From positions 1,631,523-1,695,522 of the forward strand of contig NZ_CANMNI010000001.1 in the NCBI RefSeq assembly GCF_947499215.1: a stretch of 64,000 bases of DNA, given 5' to 3'. Shown here piece by piece: positions 35,371 through 44,631 of this stretch. This DNA is from an uncultured Pontibacter sp. GTDB taxonomy: Bacteria > Bacteroidota > Bacteroidia > Cytophagales > Hymenobacteraceae. Position 1 is the stretch's first letter, and every line of letters begins with the position of its first letter. A program made the position numbers and the translations under genes. The notes beneath the pieces are model-generated. The model saw only the letters and a program-made list of their open reading frames with translations, did no database searches and was not told the DNA's origin.

Positions 35371-36897
35371 TTAATAAGATGTCTGTTTAACTTTGCTACC
35401 TCTTTCGGCCTCTTCCAATGCGTCCATCATCATGCCACCACCCGGCTTGCTCGTTACGAGCAACAGGATAAAGGTAATCGCGGCATTCACCACAATCAGT
35501 TCAAAGCCCATCGCGTAGCCTGTCCAGTCAACAGAATTACTGTCAAACATGTAAGTCAGGAGTGGCGAGATGATGCAGATGTACGGCACCAGTTTGTCGG
35601 TCACGGCGCGTTTGTTGGCCATACCGAAAGCAAACAAGCCTAGCAACGGACCATAGGTATAGCCAGCCGCTTTGAAAATGGCGTTCACCACTGAGTCGTC
35701 GTTGATGATTTTAAACACGAGTATCACCAGCAGCATCACCACCGAGAAACCCACGTGCACTAAGTGACGGGTACGAATCAGTTTGATATCATCGTGGTTT
35801 GCTTTCTTGGTGAAGTTCAGGAAGTCCACGCAGAAAGACGTGGTAAGCGCAGTAAGCGCTGAGTCGGTTGTGGCGAAAGTAGCCGCTGTGAGACCGAGCA
35901 TAAAGATGATGGCCGGAATCATGGCCATGTGGTTCAGGGCAATTTCCGGGAACAGGTGGTCTGGGGTTGCCAGCGCCGCTACGTCAATACCATTGGCCTC
36001 GGCATACATGTACAGCAAAGCGCCTACACTCAAAAAGAAAATATTGATCGACACGAAGACACCCGTAAAGGTGAGCATGTTCTTCTGCGCTTCGCCAATG
36101 TTTTTGCAGCTCAGGTTCTTCTGCATGAGGTCTTGGTCAAGGCCCGTCATGGCAATCGTTACGAAAATACCGCCGATGAAATGCTTCAGGAAGTGGCTCT
36201 TCGTGCCGAGGAAATCCTCCCAGAAGAACATCTTAGAGTACGAACTGTTTTTCACCGCCTCAAAGGTCTGCACCACGTTCAGGTCAAGGCTATTGGCGAT
36301 GAAGATGATGGAAAAAATAACAGACCCGATGATAAAAACGGTCTGCAGCGTATCGGTAATCACAATTGTTTTAAGACCGCCTTTGTGGGTATAGAGCCAA
36401 ATGAGCACCAAACAGATGGCCACTGTGGCTACAAACGGCACATCCCAAGCATCAAAAATAAAGCGCTGCAGCACGATGGCCACAAGGTATAAGCGGAAAG
36501 CCGAGCCAATGGTGCGTGATACCAAGAATATCATCGCCCCTGTTTTGTAACTCCAATAGCCGAATCGCTTCTCCAGATAGGTATAGATGGAGATGAGGTT
36601 CATGCGATAGTAGAGCGGCAGCAGCACAAAGGCGATCAGCACAAACCCGACCGTATTACCGAGTACGAACTGAAAATAGCCGAAACTACTGTTGATCACG
36701 GCCCCCGGCACCGAGATGAAGGTCACGCCCGACAAGGCAGTACCAATCATACCAAAGGCCACAAAGTACCACTTCGAGTTACGATTGGCGATAAAGAAAC
36801 TGGAGTTGTCTGAGGCCCCTTTCGAGGTGAAGTAGGATATACCTATCAGCACCGCAAAATAGCCGATCAGGAAAGACAGAAGTACGATTGGAGACAT
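35371..36897 (-). CDS. Sodium:solute symporter (SSS family), murQ-linked
   Basis: A 508-residue carrier with about 13-14 membrane segments and the SSS core (SSFFIANRNSKWYFVAFGMIGTALSGVTF, ending with several hydrophobic helices and a short basic tail). It sits between murQ (123-base gap) and the dehydrogenase (13-base gap). SSS carriers move sugars, sialic acids, amino acids or monocarboxylates with Na+. A MurNAc-type sugar or lactate is a reasonable guess from position, but substrate residues cannot be read out. Confidence 0.88.
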   Translation of the reverse strand: MSPIVLLSFLIGYFAVLIGISYFTSKGASDNSSFFIANRNSKWYFVAFGMIGTALSGVTFISVPGAVINSSFGYFQFVLGNTVGFVLIAFVLLPLYYRMNLISIYTYLEKRFGYWSYKTGAMIFLVSRTIGSAFRLYLVAIVLQRFIFDAWDVPFVATVAICLVLIWLYTHKGGLKTIVITDTLQTVFIIGSVIFSIIFIANSLDLNVVQTFEAVKNSSYSKMFFWEDFLGTKSHFLKHFIGGIFVTIAMTGLDQDLMQKNLSCKNIGEAQKNMLTFTGVFVSINIFFLSVGALLYMYAEANGIDVAALATPDHLFPEIALNHMAMIPAIIFMLGLTAATFATTDSALTALTTSFCVDFLNFTKKANHDDIKLIRTRHLVHVGFSVVMLLVILVFKIINDDSVVNAIFKAAGYTYGPLLGLFAFGMANKRAVTDKLVPYICIISPLLTYMFDSNSVDWTGYAMGFELIVVNAAITFILLLVTSKPGGGMMMDALEEAERGSKVKQTSY

Positions 36898-37020
36898 AAT
36901 ACAATAAATTAACCATCAGCGGAGGAAAGTAAAGAGGTTCTCATTCATTACCCTTCCGAACCGCACATGATTGTAAGTTACACAGATTTGCCGAAATGAA
37001 GGCAATGTTACCAGTTTACA

Positions 37021-37833
37021 CTACTTCGAAACCAGCACACTCGCCACCGCCTTCCGCACACTTCCATGCTTCTCCAGTAAAGCAGCAGCCGTTGACTCAT
37101 CAGCACCCGTCTCCGCCATCACCATGCGTACACCGCGGTGATACAGCTTATGGTTAGTTAGCTGCATATCCACCATCTTGTTGCCCCGCACACGGCCAAG
37201 CTGAATCATGACCGTCGTGCTGAGCATATTGAGCACTAATTTCTGTGCGGTTCCGGCTTTCATGCGGGTACTGCCCGTTACGAACTCAGGGCCCACTACT
37301 ACTTCCACTGGATATTGCGCTTCAGCAGCTACCGGGCTTCCGGTATTGCACACGATGCAGCCGGTAGCCAAGCCATACTCGTTGGCCATGCGCAGACCGC
37401 CGATCACGTATGGTGTCGTACCGGAAGCGGCTATACCTACGATCACATCATGCTCATCGAGGCCGTACTCTTTCAAGTCCTCCCAAGCCTGTTCCATGTC
37501 GTCTTCGGCAAATTCCACCGCTTTGCGGATAGCTGTGTCGCCACCGGCTATCAGGCCTACCACCATGTCATAGGGCACGCCAAAGGTCGGAGGGCACTCG
37601 GAAGCATCCACCACGCCCAACCGGCCGCTGGTGCCGGCGCCGATGTAGAACAGGCGGCCGCCTTTTTTCATGCGGTCTGCTACTACTTCAGCCAGCGCTT
37701 CTATTTGTGGGAGCGCCTTTTCAACTGCAAGGGGTACGCTTTTATCTTCTCGGTTGATGTTCTCCAGCACTTCCCTCACCGACATCTTTTCCAAGTTGTT
37801 ATAGTTCGAGTCTTTCTCGGTTGTAATTTCCAT
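37021..37833 (-). CDS. murQ: N-acetylmuramic acid 6-phosphate etherase MurQ
   Basis: A 270-residue SIS-domain lyase that splits MurNAc-6-P into GlcNAc-6-P and D-lactate in murein recycling. Diagnostic stretches are FYIGAGTSGRLGVVDASECPPTFG, GGDTAIRKAVEFAEDD with the catalytic Glu region, ASGTTPYVIGGL, and GPEFVTGSTRMKAGTAQK. No signal peptide, cytoplasmic. Slightly shorter than the usual about 300 because the N-terminus is short. It follows the MPE/PQQ gene by 54 bases and precedes the symporter and dehydrogenase on the same strand. No MurNAc kinase or AnmK is seen in this window to supply its substrate. Confidence 0.95.
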   Translation of the reverse strand: MEITTEKDSNYNNLEKMSVREVLENINREDKSVPLAVEKALPQIEALAEVVADRMKKGGRLFYIGAGTSGRLGVVDASECPPTFGVPYDMVVGLIAGGDTAIRKAVEFAEDDMEQAWEDLKEYGLDEHDVIVGIAASGTTPYVIGGLRMANEYGLATGCIVCNTGSPVAAEAQYPVEVVVGPEFVTGSTRMKAGTAQKLVLNMLSTTVMIQLGRVRGNKMVDMQLTNHKLYHRGVRMVMAETGADESTAAALLEKHGSVRKAVASVLVSK

Positions 37834-37887
37834 TTTGTGTAAGTATAAATCCCTCTAAATCGATCGCTATACCGGTGTGGCTATACC

Positions 37888-39750
37888 TTATTTGTCAGGC
37901 ATATACTCCAGGCAGGCGATCTTCCCATCCATCGTGCTCACAACTACCCTGTTTTTGCCAAGCGGCATCACCGGGTTCATGAGGCTGTTTGAACTTTTGT
38001 ATTTCCAAAGCACCGCCCCACTCTGGCGGTCAACAGCGCTGACCATACCTGAATGCGAGGGTACTAATACTATTCCGTTATTTTCGATAATAGCCGACGG
38101 CGCCAGCTCGTAAGGCAACTGCAATTCTGATTTCCAATTTACTTGCAGGGCATTGGCCGTGGTGGAAACGCCGTATGCCTGCCCGTCCATCGTCTTCACA
38201 TAGACCAGCTTGCCGTCCTCCGAAATGCCCATCGATTCGCGCACGCGCCCTTCTTTTAGTTGCTCGCGCCATATCACTTCGCCGGTGTTGGCATCCAGTG
38301 AGGTCATGAAGCGGTCGGGAGCTACGATGAAAATGCGGCCATTGGAAGCGACTGGGTAACAGGCGGCCGGTGAGAACATGCGGTTGCTAGAGCCATTGTT
38401 CCACTTCCAATCCAGCTGACCGGTTTTTGCGTCGAGGGCATAAAACTCGTTGCCCCAGCTGCCGAAGTATACCTTGCCTTGGTATAGCAAAGGTTTCGTT
38501 ACCACGAAGTTGTTCACTTGATCAAAGTCCCACACCAGCTTGCCGTTTTTCAGATTGATTGCTCGGAAATGGCCGTCCGAAGCACCGATATAAACTGTAG
38601 CTTTTTCGATCAGCGGCGAGCCGAGCACCTGTCGGTTAGCCTTAAATTTCCAGACCAGCTTGCCCGTAGCGGCTGAGAGGCAGTAGATATTGTTATCCGA
38701 AGACCCCACCACTACATACCCCTTAGAGACAGCCGGTGTCGAGTAGATTTTGCCATTGGTACTATAAGTCCATTGGCGCTTTCCAGTCTTTTGGTCGAGT
38801 GCATAGATATCTCCACTTGTGTTGGTGGCAATCACCAGATTTTTGAACGTAGCGGTCCCTGCACCCACGTCGCTATCGTCTTGATATTCCCACACCAACT
38901 TCACGTTCGGGTATAAACCGTTCACCGCAAACGACGGACGATGGTGCTTCACCGAATCGTTGGCGAAATCGTGCTTCACTAGCGGCACTTCTATCCACTT
39001 TGGCAACGTCTCTATACCCGGCTTCCGAATCTCAAAACTGGCTTTCCCGTCAGCAAATGTCACGATGTTATACCCGCCTACCGGATCCTTGGCTCGCAGG
39101 TTGGAGCGACCCATCACGGCAGGTATTCCATCATAGCGGTACTCACGGTTGTTGTGGCCGTGGCCATGCAGGATGAGTTGGGTGTTTCGGGTACGCAGAC
39201 GATCCGTTACGTCGTACCAGTTATTTAAAGAAGAGTCTTGGGGATAGTGATTCAGGAAAATAACCGGCATTTCCGGATCGGACATGTGGGTCAGCACTGA
39301 GTCGAGCCATACGATGTTCTCGCGCGGAATCTGCCCCGGCCCCATGCGCATGTTGGGCCCTGAGCCGGTACCGGCAAAAAGGTAGCCTTTGTGGGTAAAG
39401 GCAAACGTCTCCGTGCCGAATACCTCCCGAAAGCTGTTACCGCCGCTCTCTGACCAGTTGGAGTCATGGTTACCGGGCACGATGTACCATGGCTTCTTAA
39501 GCGTGTCGAAGATTTGCTTAGCCTGCTTGAGTTCTTCGTCAGAGCCAAATTCGGTGATATCGCCGGTTACGACCACAAACTCAAGATTGGGGTTAGCGTT
39601 GATGTCGGCGATGGTACGCTCGAGGTCTTCCTGAGCGGTGGGGTTGCTGATATGGGTGTCGGATACAAAGGCAAATTGAAAAGACTGGGCATGGGCTAAA
39701 CTACACACCAGCACCAAAGCGATGATCGCTACATACCTCTGTATATTCAT
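37888..39750 (-). CDS. Secreted metallophosphoesterase fused to a PQQ-type beta-propeller
   Basis: A 620-residue exported protein (signal ending SLAHAQ). Residues about 25-250 are a calcineurin-like phosphoesterase with VSDTHIS, TGDITEFGSDEE, PGNHDSNWSE, FLNHYPQ and HGHGHNN. From about residue 300 there are PQQ/beta-propeller repeats (IYALDQKTGKRQWTYSTNGK, IYCLSAATGKLVWKF, FRAINLKNGKLVWDF, FYALDAKTGQLDWKW, and so on). The propeller is probably a binding surface, as W-motif PQQ ligands are not evident. It heads the murQ transcription unit. Substrate unknown. Confidence 0.88.
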   Translation of the reverse strand: MNIQRYVAIIALVLVCSLAHAQSFQFAFVSDTHISNPTAQEDLERTIADINANPNLEFVVVTGDITEFGSDEELKQAKQIFDTLKKPWYIVPGNHDSNWSESGGNSFREVFGTETFAFTHKGYLFAGTGSGPNMRMGPGQIPRENIVWLDSVLTHMSDPEMPVIFLNHYPQDSSLNNWYDVTDRLRTRNTQLILHGHGHNNREYRYDGIPAVMGRSNLRAKDPVGGYNIVTFADGKASFEIRKPGIETLPKWIEVPLVKHDFANDSVKHHRPSFAVNGLYPNVKLVWEYQDDSDVGAGTATFKNLVIATNTSGDIYALDQKTGKRQWTYSTNGKIYSTPAVSKGYVVVGSSDNNIYCLSAATGKLVWKFKANRQVLGSPLIEKATVYIGASDGHFRAINLKNGKLVWDFDQVNNFVVTKPLLYQGKVYFGSWGNEFYALDAKTGQLDWKWNNGSSNRMFSPAACYPVASNGRIFIVAPDRFMTSLDANTGEVIWREQLKEGRVRESMGISEDGKLVYVKTMDGQAYGVSTTANALQVNWKSELQLPYELAPSAIIENNGIVLVPSHSGMVSAVDRQSGAVLWKYKSSNSLMNPVMPLGKNRVVVSTMDGKIACLEYMPDK

Positions 39751-40235
39751 TTAATTATGGCGTATGTCAAACAAAAGAACCAATCAGGGCTATACCTGTT
39801 AATGTACCCATCTTGCCCACGCGGCCTTTGTTCGGAGAACTAGCGCAGAAAACCGCACAAAGTCGCATGAGCAAAACGAATACTGTCCCTTTATTTAAAT
39901 AAAAATAGTAAACATCTGATTAAAGTTCAAAATATTTCGCATGTTTTTTATTTAAACCTGCAAAAAAACGCAAAATCTGTACTTTCATCTTTGAAATAAG
40001 CCCTGCCACTTATACCCATAGTGCTTACTCCTGCGCATTACTAAACTCGCTACTCCCCTCTAGTCAACTCCTTGAGTGCGGAAGTGTAGCTTTCAATATA
40101 ATCAGGATCTGCACCTTGTAATTTAAATCAAGATAGTAACCCTCAGGTAATCTAGATAAGAGCAGTAGCAATACTTCGTGACTCCATAATGGAAGCATCC
40201 GACATTACCAGTGGAGTCAACCCCTAGTTAAGTTC
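39751..40235. other. Gene-free stretch, 485 bp, upstream of the MPE/PQQ gene
   Basis: AT-rich in the middle (39880-39990). It contains one CTATACCT copy near 39790 and probably the promoter of the murQ unit, but no clear TAnnTTTG box was found. No convincing ORF or RNA structure seen. Confidence 0.4.
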
Positions 40236-41801
40236 CTAGAACAACTTCTTAAGATAATTATTAGTCAACTTCTTCTGATGAACATTCGAAGGCATGCTCT
40301 CATTCTTTAACCTGTCGATGGAGGTGACTACGTACTTATAGGTTTTGCCACGTTCAGCGGTTTTATCGAAGAAGGAATCCATCGCGTCATCAAAGCTGAT
40401 CTTTACGATGTTCTTCGCATTCTCAAGGTTAATGGGCTCGTTCTCGTCGAAGCGGTATACTACAAAACCGTACACGTCTTCTTCCTGATCAGGGTAGTCC
40501 CATTTGATCTTGGCTTTGCGCAAACGGGGAAAAATAAACAGAAACTTATCCTCCCGCAGACTTAATGGCTTTGCCGGCTTGGCAGTACCCATCCAAGGCA
40601 TCACCGGCTGCAGCGCCGGGTAGCGGTATAGGTCGTGCTGCAGCGAATCGCGGAAGCCGGCCAAGTTGTTGGTAAGGGAGCGGGAGCTGAAATACACACT
40701 GCCCTGTACCCGCGGATTATCGCGCAGGTAGCGCACTTGGTTAGGGAGCTGCTGCCGGTCACGCCAGCCATCGCGGTCTTCCATGGCGCGGTAAGCACCC
40801 TGCCCTATGTACACATGTTTGCCGTTGGCGTTGGCAGCCCACCAGTCGAGCAGTTTCTCATAAGGAGCCGGCGCATAGCCAAACGGGAAATACAGCTGTG
40901 GGTTAATATAGTCTACCCAGCCCTCCTGCACCCATTTGCGGGCATCGGCATACAGGGCGCTATACCCTGACAGACCGTTGCTCTCCGAACCCAGCGGATC
41001 CTGCGACTTGTTGCGCCAGATACCGAAGGGGCTGATACCGAACTTCACATGCTTTTTTTCAGCTTTGATGCTCTCGGAAAGGTCTTTGATGAGCTGATCC
41101 ACATTGTGGCGGCGCCAGTCCTCTATGTTCTTATACCCTTGCGCATGTAGTTGGAAAGTAATTGAATCAGGCAGCAGTTCTTTACCCGGGTACGGGTAAA
41201 AATAATCGTCGAAGTGGATGCCGTCTACGTCGTAGTTGCGAACTACGTCCATGATCACATCCACGAGATAATGCCGCACCTCGGGCAGACCGGGGTTGAA
41301 GTACTGTTTCTCTCCATAGGTAAAGAACCAGTCGGGCTGCACGCGGGAGATATGCTCGGTGCTCACAAGCGAATCAACGAGACTGGTGGAAGCGCGGTAT
41401 GGGTTGATCCAAGCGTGCAGCTCCATACCGCGCTTGTGGGCTTCCTCGATGGCAAACTCCAGCGGATCGTAAAACGGCTCAGGTATGGTACCCTGCTTGC
41501 CCGTTAGGAACATGCTCCACTGCTCCCGGCCCTTGGCATAGAAGGCGTCGGCTGAGGGGCGCACCTGCAGCATAACGGCGTTTATACCTGTTTTTTGGTG
41601 AGCGTCGAAAATATCGATCAGCTCCTGCATCTGCTGTTCGGAGTCTACGCCCTGCTTCGGTTTGGATGGCCAGTCGATGTTTTGCACGGTAGCGATCCAG
41701 ACGCCTCTGAATTCGCGCTTAGGTGGTTCCTTGCTTTGCTGTGCATACAGACTTGCCGAGCTGAGCAGCATTGCAAGTAATAGGATCAAGTTTCTGTTCA
41801 T
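40236..41801 (-). CDS. GHL10/DUF187 glycosyl-hydrolase-like protein, secreted
   Basis: The start is taken at 41801 (MNRNLILLLAMLLSSASLYA), which begins a proper signal peptide; the track starts 27 bases earlier. The protein (521 residues) has the GHL10 pattern of an unusual TIM barrel: FRGVWIATVQNIDWPSK, INAVMLQVRPSADAFY, MELHAWINPYR, VDGIHFDDYFYPYPG, FGISPFGIWRN and WVDYINPQLYFPFGY. The C-terminal about 90 residues look like a fibronectin-type domain (DEEEDVYGFVVYRFDE theme). Related proteins (YngK, FenI) are tied to the cell envelope. A glycan substrate such as murein or a related polymer is likely but unproved. Confidence 0.88.
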   Translation of the reverse strand: MNRNLILLLAMLLSSASLYAQQSKEPPKREFRGVWIATVQNIDWPSKPKQGVDSEQQMQELIDIFDAHQKTGINAVMLQVRPSADAFYAKGREQWSMFLTGKQGTIPEPFYDPLEFAIEEAHKRGMELHAWINPYRASTSLVDSLVSTEHISRVQPDWFFTYGEKQYFNPGLPEVRHYLVDVIMDVVRNYDVDGIHFDDYFYPYPGKELLPDSITFQLHAQGYKNIEDWRRHNVDQLIKDLSESIKAEKKHVKFGISPFGIWRNKSQDPLGSESNGLSGYSALYADARKWVQEGWVDYINPQLYFPFGYAPAPYEKLLDWWAANANGKHVYIGQGAYRAMEDRDGWRDRQQLPNQVRYLRDNPRVQGSVYFSSRSLTNNLAGFRDSLQHDLYRYPALQPVMPWMGTAKPAKPLSLREDKFLFIFPRLRKAKIKWDYPDQEEDVYGFVVYRFDENEPINLENAKNIVKISFDDAMDSFFDKTAERGKTYKYVVTSIDRLKNESMPSNVHQKKLTNNYLKKLF

Positions 41802-41833
41802 TGTTCCGGTTAGGTATAAGGGTGGCATATAGT

Positions 41834-41872
41834 GAAAAACCCTCCGTCACTGCATGATCGAGAGGGTTTTTC
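41834..41872. terminator. Bidirectional terminator between the GH18 and GHL10 genes
   Basis: Stem AAAAACCCTC / GAGGGTTTTT with a loop of about 17 bases. On the minus strand it lies 71 bases after the GH18 stop, ending the SusCD operon. Confidence 0.75.
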
Positions 41873-41942
41873 TTATCTAATCATATTCAACTGGTAAACA
41901 TTTTAAAACAGGCCTGCAAAGGCCCAGTGCACAGGGGGTGAA

Positions 41943-42977
41943 TTAGTACTTTCTCCCCATTGCATCATTGGCGGCTTTCAACAGAGAGTTAGAACCGTTC
42001 GCATCTTGGTAGAACTCCCACATCATGAGGCCATTTGCTTCTTCTTTGGCAAACGCAGCCTTCTGCTTCACGGTCTCAGTGCCATTGTAGTAGTAGGTTG
42101 CTCCGTTGCTGTGCGTAAAGCTGTCTTCAGCCGGATTGGCCCCCGCCCACAGCAGATCGCGGTAGGTAATGGCAGCATTGGTGCTTATGTGTCTTCCATA
42201 GGCTGGCAAACCAAGTACAGCCTTCTCTTTAGGAAGACCTTTCTGCTTCCAGATATCCAAACTCACCTCCATCATTCTGTAAGAGGCGTGCTGGTTTGGA
42301 TCTTCCGTATCCCAGCCTCTGCCATCGTACATCATGATGTTGAAGAAGTCGATATATTCCATGGATTCCTCAGCGATACCGTCGCGCACAGAGCCTGGGT
42401 ACACAGCTGGTGTTACAGCCACGCTCACGAACTTGTGCCACTTGTGCAGCGAGTCAGACATCTCTTTCACGAGTGCGTTGAACGTGATGTTATTAGCTTT
42501 GGAAGCACGTGGGTACTCCCAGTCGAGATCGACTCCGTCTAAGTCGTTATCCAAAACAAATTTAAGCACATTTTTCACAAAGTTGGTACGGTAACCCGGA
42601 TTAGCGGCCATAGCAGAGTAAGTACCCTCAGGTCCCGCCAATGAAATACCTACTTTCACACCGTTCTCACGCGCCACTTTCATTACTTGCTGGAAACGCT
42701 CCGGCTGATCAAGCGGCTTTAGGCTTCCGTCCACATTCGGGTACAGGAAGGCATAATTCAGATGGGTAATCATTTTATACTTGCCTACCTCTACTGAGTC
42801 CGGGTTGCGACCAGCGGGGAAGTAAGCCACTATTTTAAAGGAATTGTCTGCGGTATAAGCGCCTGCCGGAGGAGTTTTTGCTTCTACCGGCATATCGTCC
42901 GGCACCCAGTCAATCTCCTTTTCACAGCCCATCAAACCGAGCAGCGCTGGCACTAATAGATAAAAGATACGCTTCAT
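41943..42977 (-). CDS. GH18 chitinase/endo-beta-N-acetylglucosaminidase lipoprotein
   Basis: A 344-residue lipoprotein (lipobox LMGC, Cys near 18) with a GH18 barrel: FKIVAYFPAGRN, GVKVGISLAG, the catalytic DxxDxDxE motif as DLDGVDLDWEYPR, FFNIMMYDGRGW, VLGLPAYGRH and GLMMWEFYQD. It hydrolyses beta-1,4 links next to GlcNAc in chitin, glycans or related polymers. It is the last gene of a minus-strand operon starting at SusC, 70 bases after the propeller protein. With the SusCD-bound surface proteins it probably works at the outer membrane. Confidence 0.92.
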   Translation of the reverse strand: MKRIFYLLVPALLGLMGCEKEIDWVPDDMPVEAKTPPAGAYTADNSFKIVAYFPAGRNPDSVEVGKYKMITHLNYAFLYPNVDGSLKPLDQPERFQQVMKVARENGVKVGISLAGPEGTYSAMAANPGYRTNFVKNVLKFVLDNDLDGVDLDWEYPRASKANNITFNALVKEMSDSLHKWHKFVSVAVTPAVYPGSVRDGIAEESMEYIDFFNIMMYDGRGWDTEDPNQHASYRMMEVSLDIWKQKGLPKEKAVLGLPAYGRHISTNAAITYRDLLWAGANPAEDSFTHSNGATYYYNGTETVKQKAAFAKEEANGLMMWEFYQDANGSNSLLKAANDAMGRKY

Positions 42978-43047
42978 GTTGCTATTCTTAATCGTTCCGC
43001 TTCCCGACTGGGAGGCGGAACGGGTTATACATTTATTTATGACAGGC

Positions 43048-44622
43048 TTATCTTCTCACGTGGTCGATGGCGATACCGTAAGGTATAAAACCCTTCACGA
43101 AGAACTCGGCGCTTCCTCCATTCAGTGGATAGCGTTTCACACCAGAGTTGCTGCCGTCGCCTACCACAACACCCGACGCGCTCACATCAGAGGCATCGCG
43201 GAAACCATAGTATAGGTAACCTGCACTGCCATCGTCCGGGTTTGTGTCAAGTGCCATATCTGTCACATAGGTCTGCTCATTGGCACCACCCTGCTCCGAA
43301 AAGCCAGCCAGATCATCGATCAGCTGAATATTCGTACCATCAATGTTACTTACATACAGGCCTTTATTCAGGCCGCCACCTGCAAAGTTCACAGCGAAGT
43401 AAATTTTGCCGTTTTGCGTATCGATCGCAAAACTTCTGAGGCGCACATCCTGCAGCGGCGTTATTGACTCTATAAACTGACCAGCCGTGTTGAACTTGTA
43501 AAGACCTCTACCGGCAGAACCATGCTTCGAGTACCATACGACACCATCAGCAACCTGTACATAGCCATCTAACCAACCGAATACTGATGTGGCACCGGCA
43601 TGGGCAGCGGCAAGCGTAAACTTAGCAGCAGGGTATGGCGCTTCTCTGGAGGCGATTGGTGCGGAGAACACACCGTTTCGGCGGGTTACCCACCACACGT
43701 TGCCGTTCTGGTCTACTGACGAAGAGAAGGGGTCATTCTGATAGTCGCCTGTGCCGGATGTGATTGTGTATTCGTCCTGTCCGTTAAGGTCTGTTGTAAA
43801 CACGCGGCCATCGGCTGCACCAGCGGCAGCAAATGACACGTTTGCACCCGCGTTTGACATGACAACACGGTTGTTGTAAACACTCACACCAAGTGGATGC
43901 TGGCCAATATTCACTGGCAATTGCATCGGCTGGCTTTCCTGTGCCTGTGTGAAGCGCTGCTTATAGAGACGGCCCGTGCGCACATCCGTAAAGTAAATCG
44001 TCTTCACGAGTTCGCCTTTCACAACAGCGGCAGCCGTAGTTGTGATTGTCTCCTGTCCGTCGTTGATGGTAAGGGTAACGGTATAAGTACCCGCATCTTC
44101 AAACACGACTGTCGGACGGGCTTCTGTAGATACTACACCATTGCCGAAGTCCCACTCGTAAGTCACTGCCTGCCCCGGATACTGGAACACCTCAGCACTA
44201 AACTCCACATCCTGTCTGAACAGAATATTTTCAGGCACAATAATACGTGGCTGCAACTTGAGCACCTCAACAGTCTTTGTAAGTGAGTCAACTGTCCCGC
44301 CCTGCTTTGCGATTACACGCACTTTGTAGGTGCCCGGCAGTTCGTACACAATGGTGTCTGGCACCACACCTGTGCTCTTGCTCACATCCTGTATTCCATC
44401 AGCTGTCAGGGCTTTTCCTCCCGGAAACTCCCATTCGAAGCTTTCGCCATACTTAGAGCGGTTGGTCAATACCACTTTGGCAGGTGCGTAAATCGGGCCT
44501 TCAGGAAAATCGAAGTTCGCCAAGAACTCGCCATCAGGGGCGATGGTGGTGATATCATCCTTATCACAGCTTACCGCCGTGAAAAGCATTATCATCAAAA
44601 AGAATAGTCTATATAGTTTCAT
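43048..44622 (-). CDS. PKD-domain/beta-propeller surface lipoprotein
   Basis: A 524-residue lipoprotein (TAVSC, Cys near 19). Residues about 30-120 and 125-205 are PKD-like Ig domains (PGTYKVRVIAKQGGTV, VTYEWDFGNGVVSTEA with the WDFG core). The rest looks like a low-identity beta-propeller with repeats of the type GVSVYNNRVVMSNAGA, NGNVWWVTRRNG and SFAIDTQNGKIYFAV. Likely a surface glycan-binding protein of the SusCD operon. It follows the 44632 gene by 9 bases. No catalytic motif seen. Confidence 0.82.
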   Translation of the reverse strand: MKLYRLFFLMIMLFTAVSCDKDDITTIAPDGEFLANFDFPEGPIYAPAKVVLTNRSKYGESFEWEFPGGKALTADGIQDVSKSTGVVPDTIVYELPGTYKVRVIAKQGGTVDSLTKTVEVLKLQPRIIVPENILFRQDVEFSAEVFQYPGQAVTYEWDFGNGVVSTEARPTVVFEDAGTYTVTLTINDGQETITTTAAAVVKGELVKTIYFTDVRTGRLYKQRFTQAQESQPMQLPVNIGQHPLGVSVYNNRVVMSNAGANVSFAAAGAADGRVFTTDLNGQDEYTITSGTGDYQNDPFSSSVDQNGNVWWVTRRNGVFSAPIASREAPYPAAKFTLAAAHAGATSVFGWLDGYVQVADGVVWYSKHGSAGRGLYKFNTAGQFIESITPLQDVRLRSFAIDTQNGKIYFAVNFAGGGLNKGLYVSNIDGTNIQLIDDLAGFSEQGGANEQTYVTDMALDTNPDDGSAGYLYYGFRDASDVSASGVVVGDGSNSGVKRYPLNGGSAEFFVKGFIPYGIAIDHVRR

Positions 44623-44631
44623 ACCTTCTGC

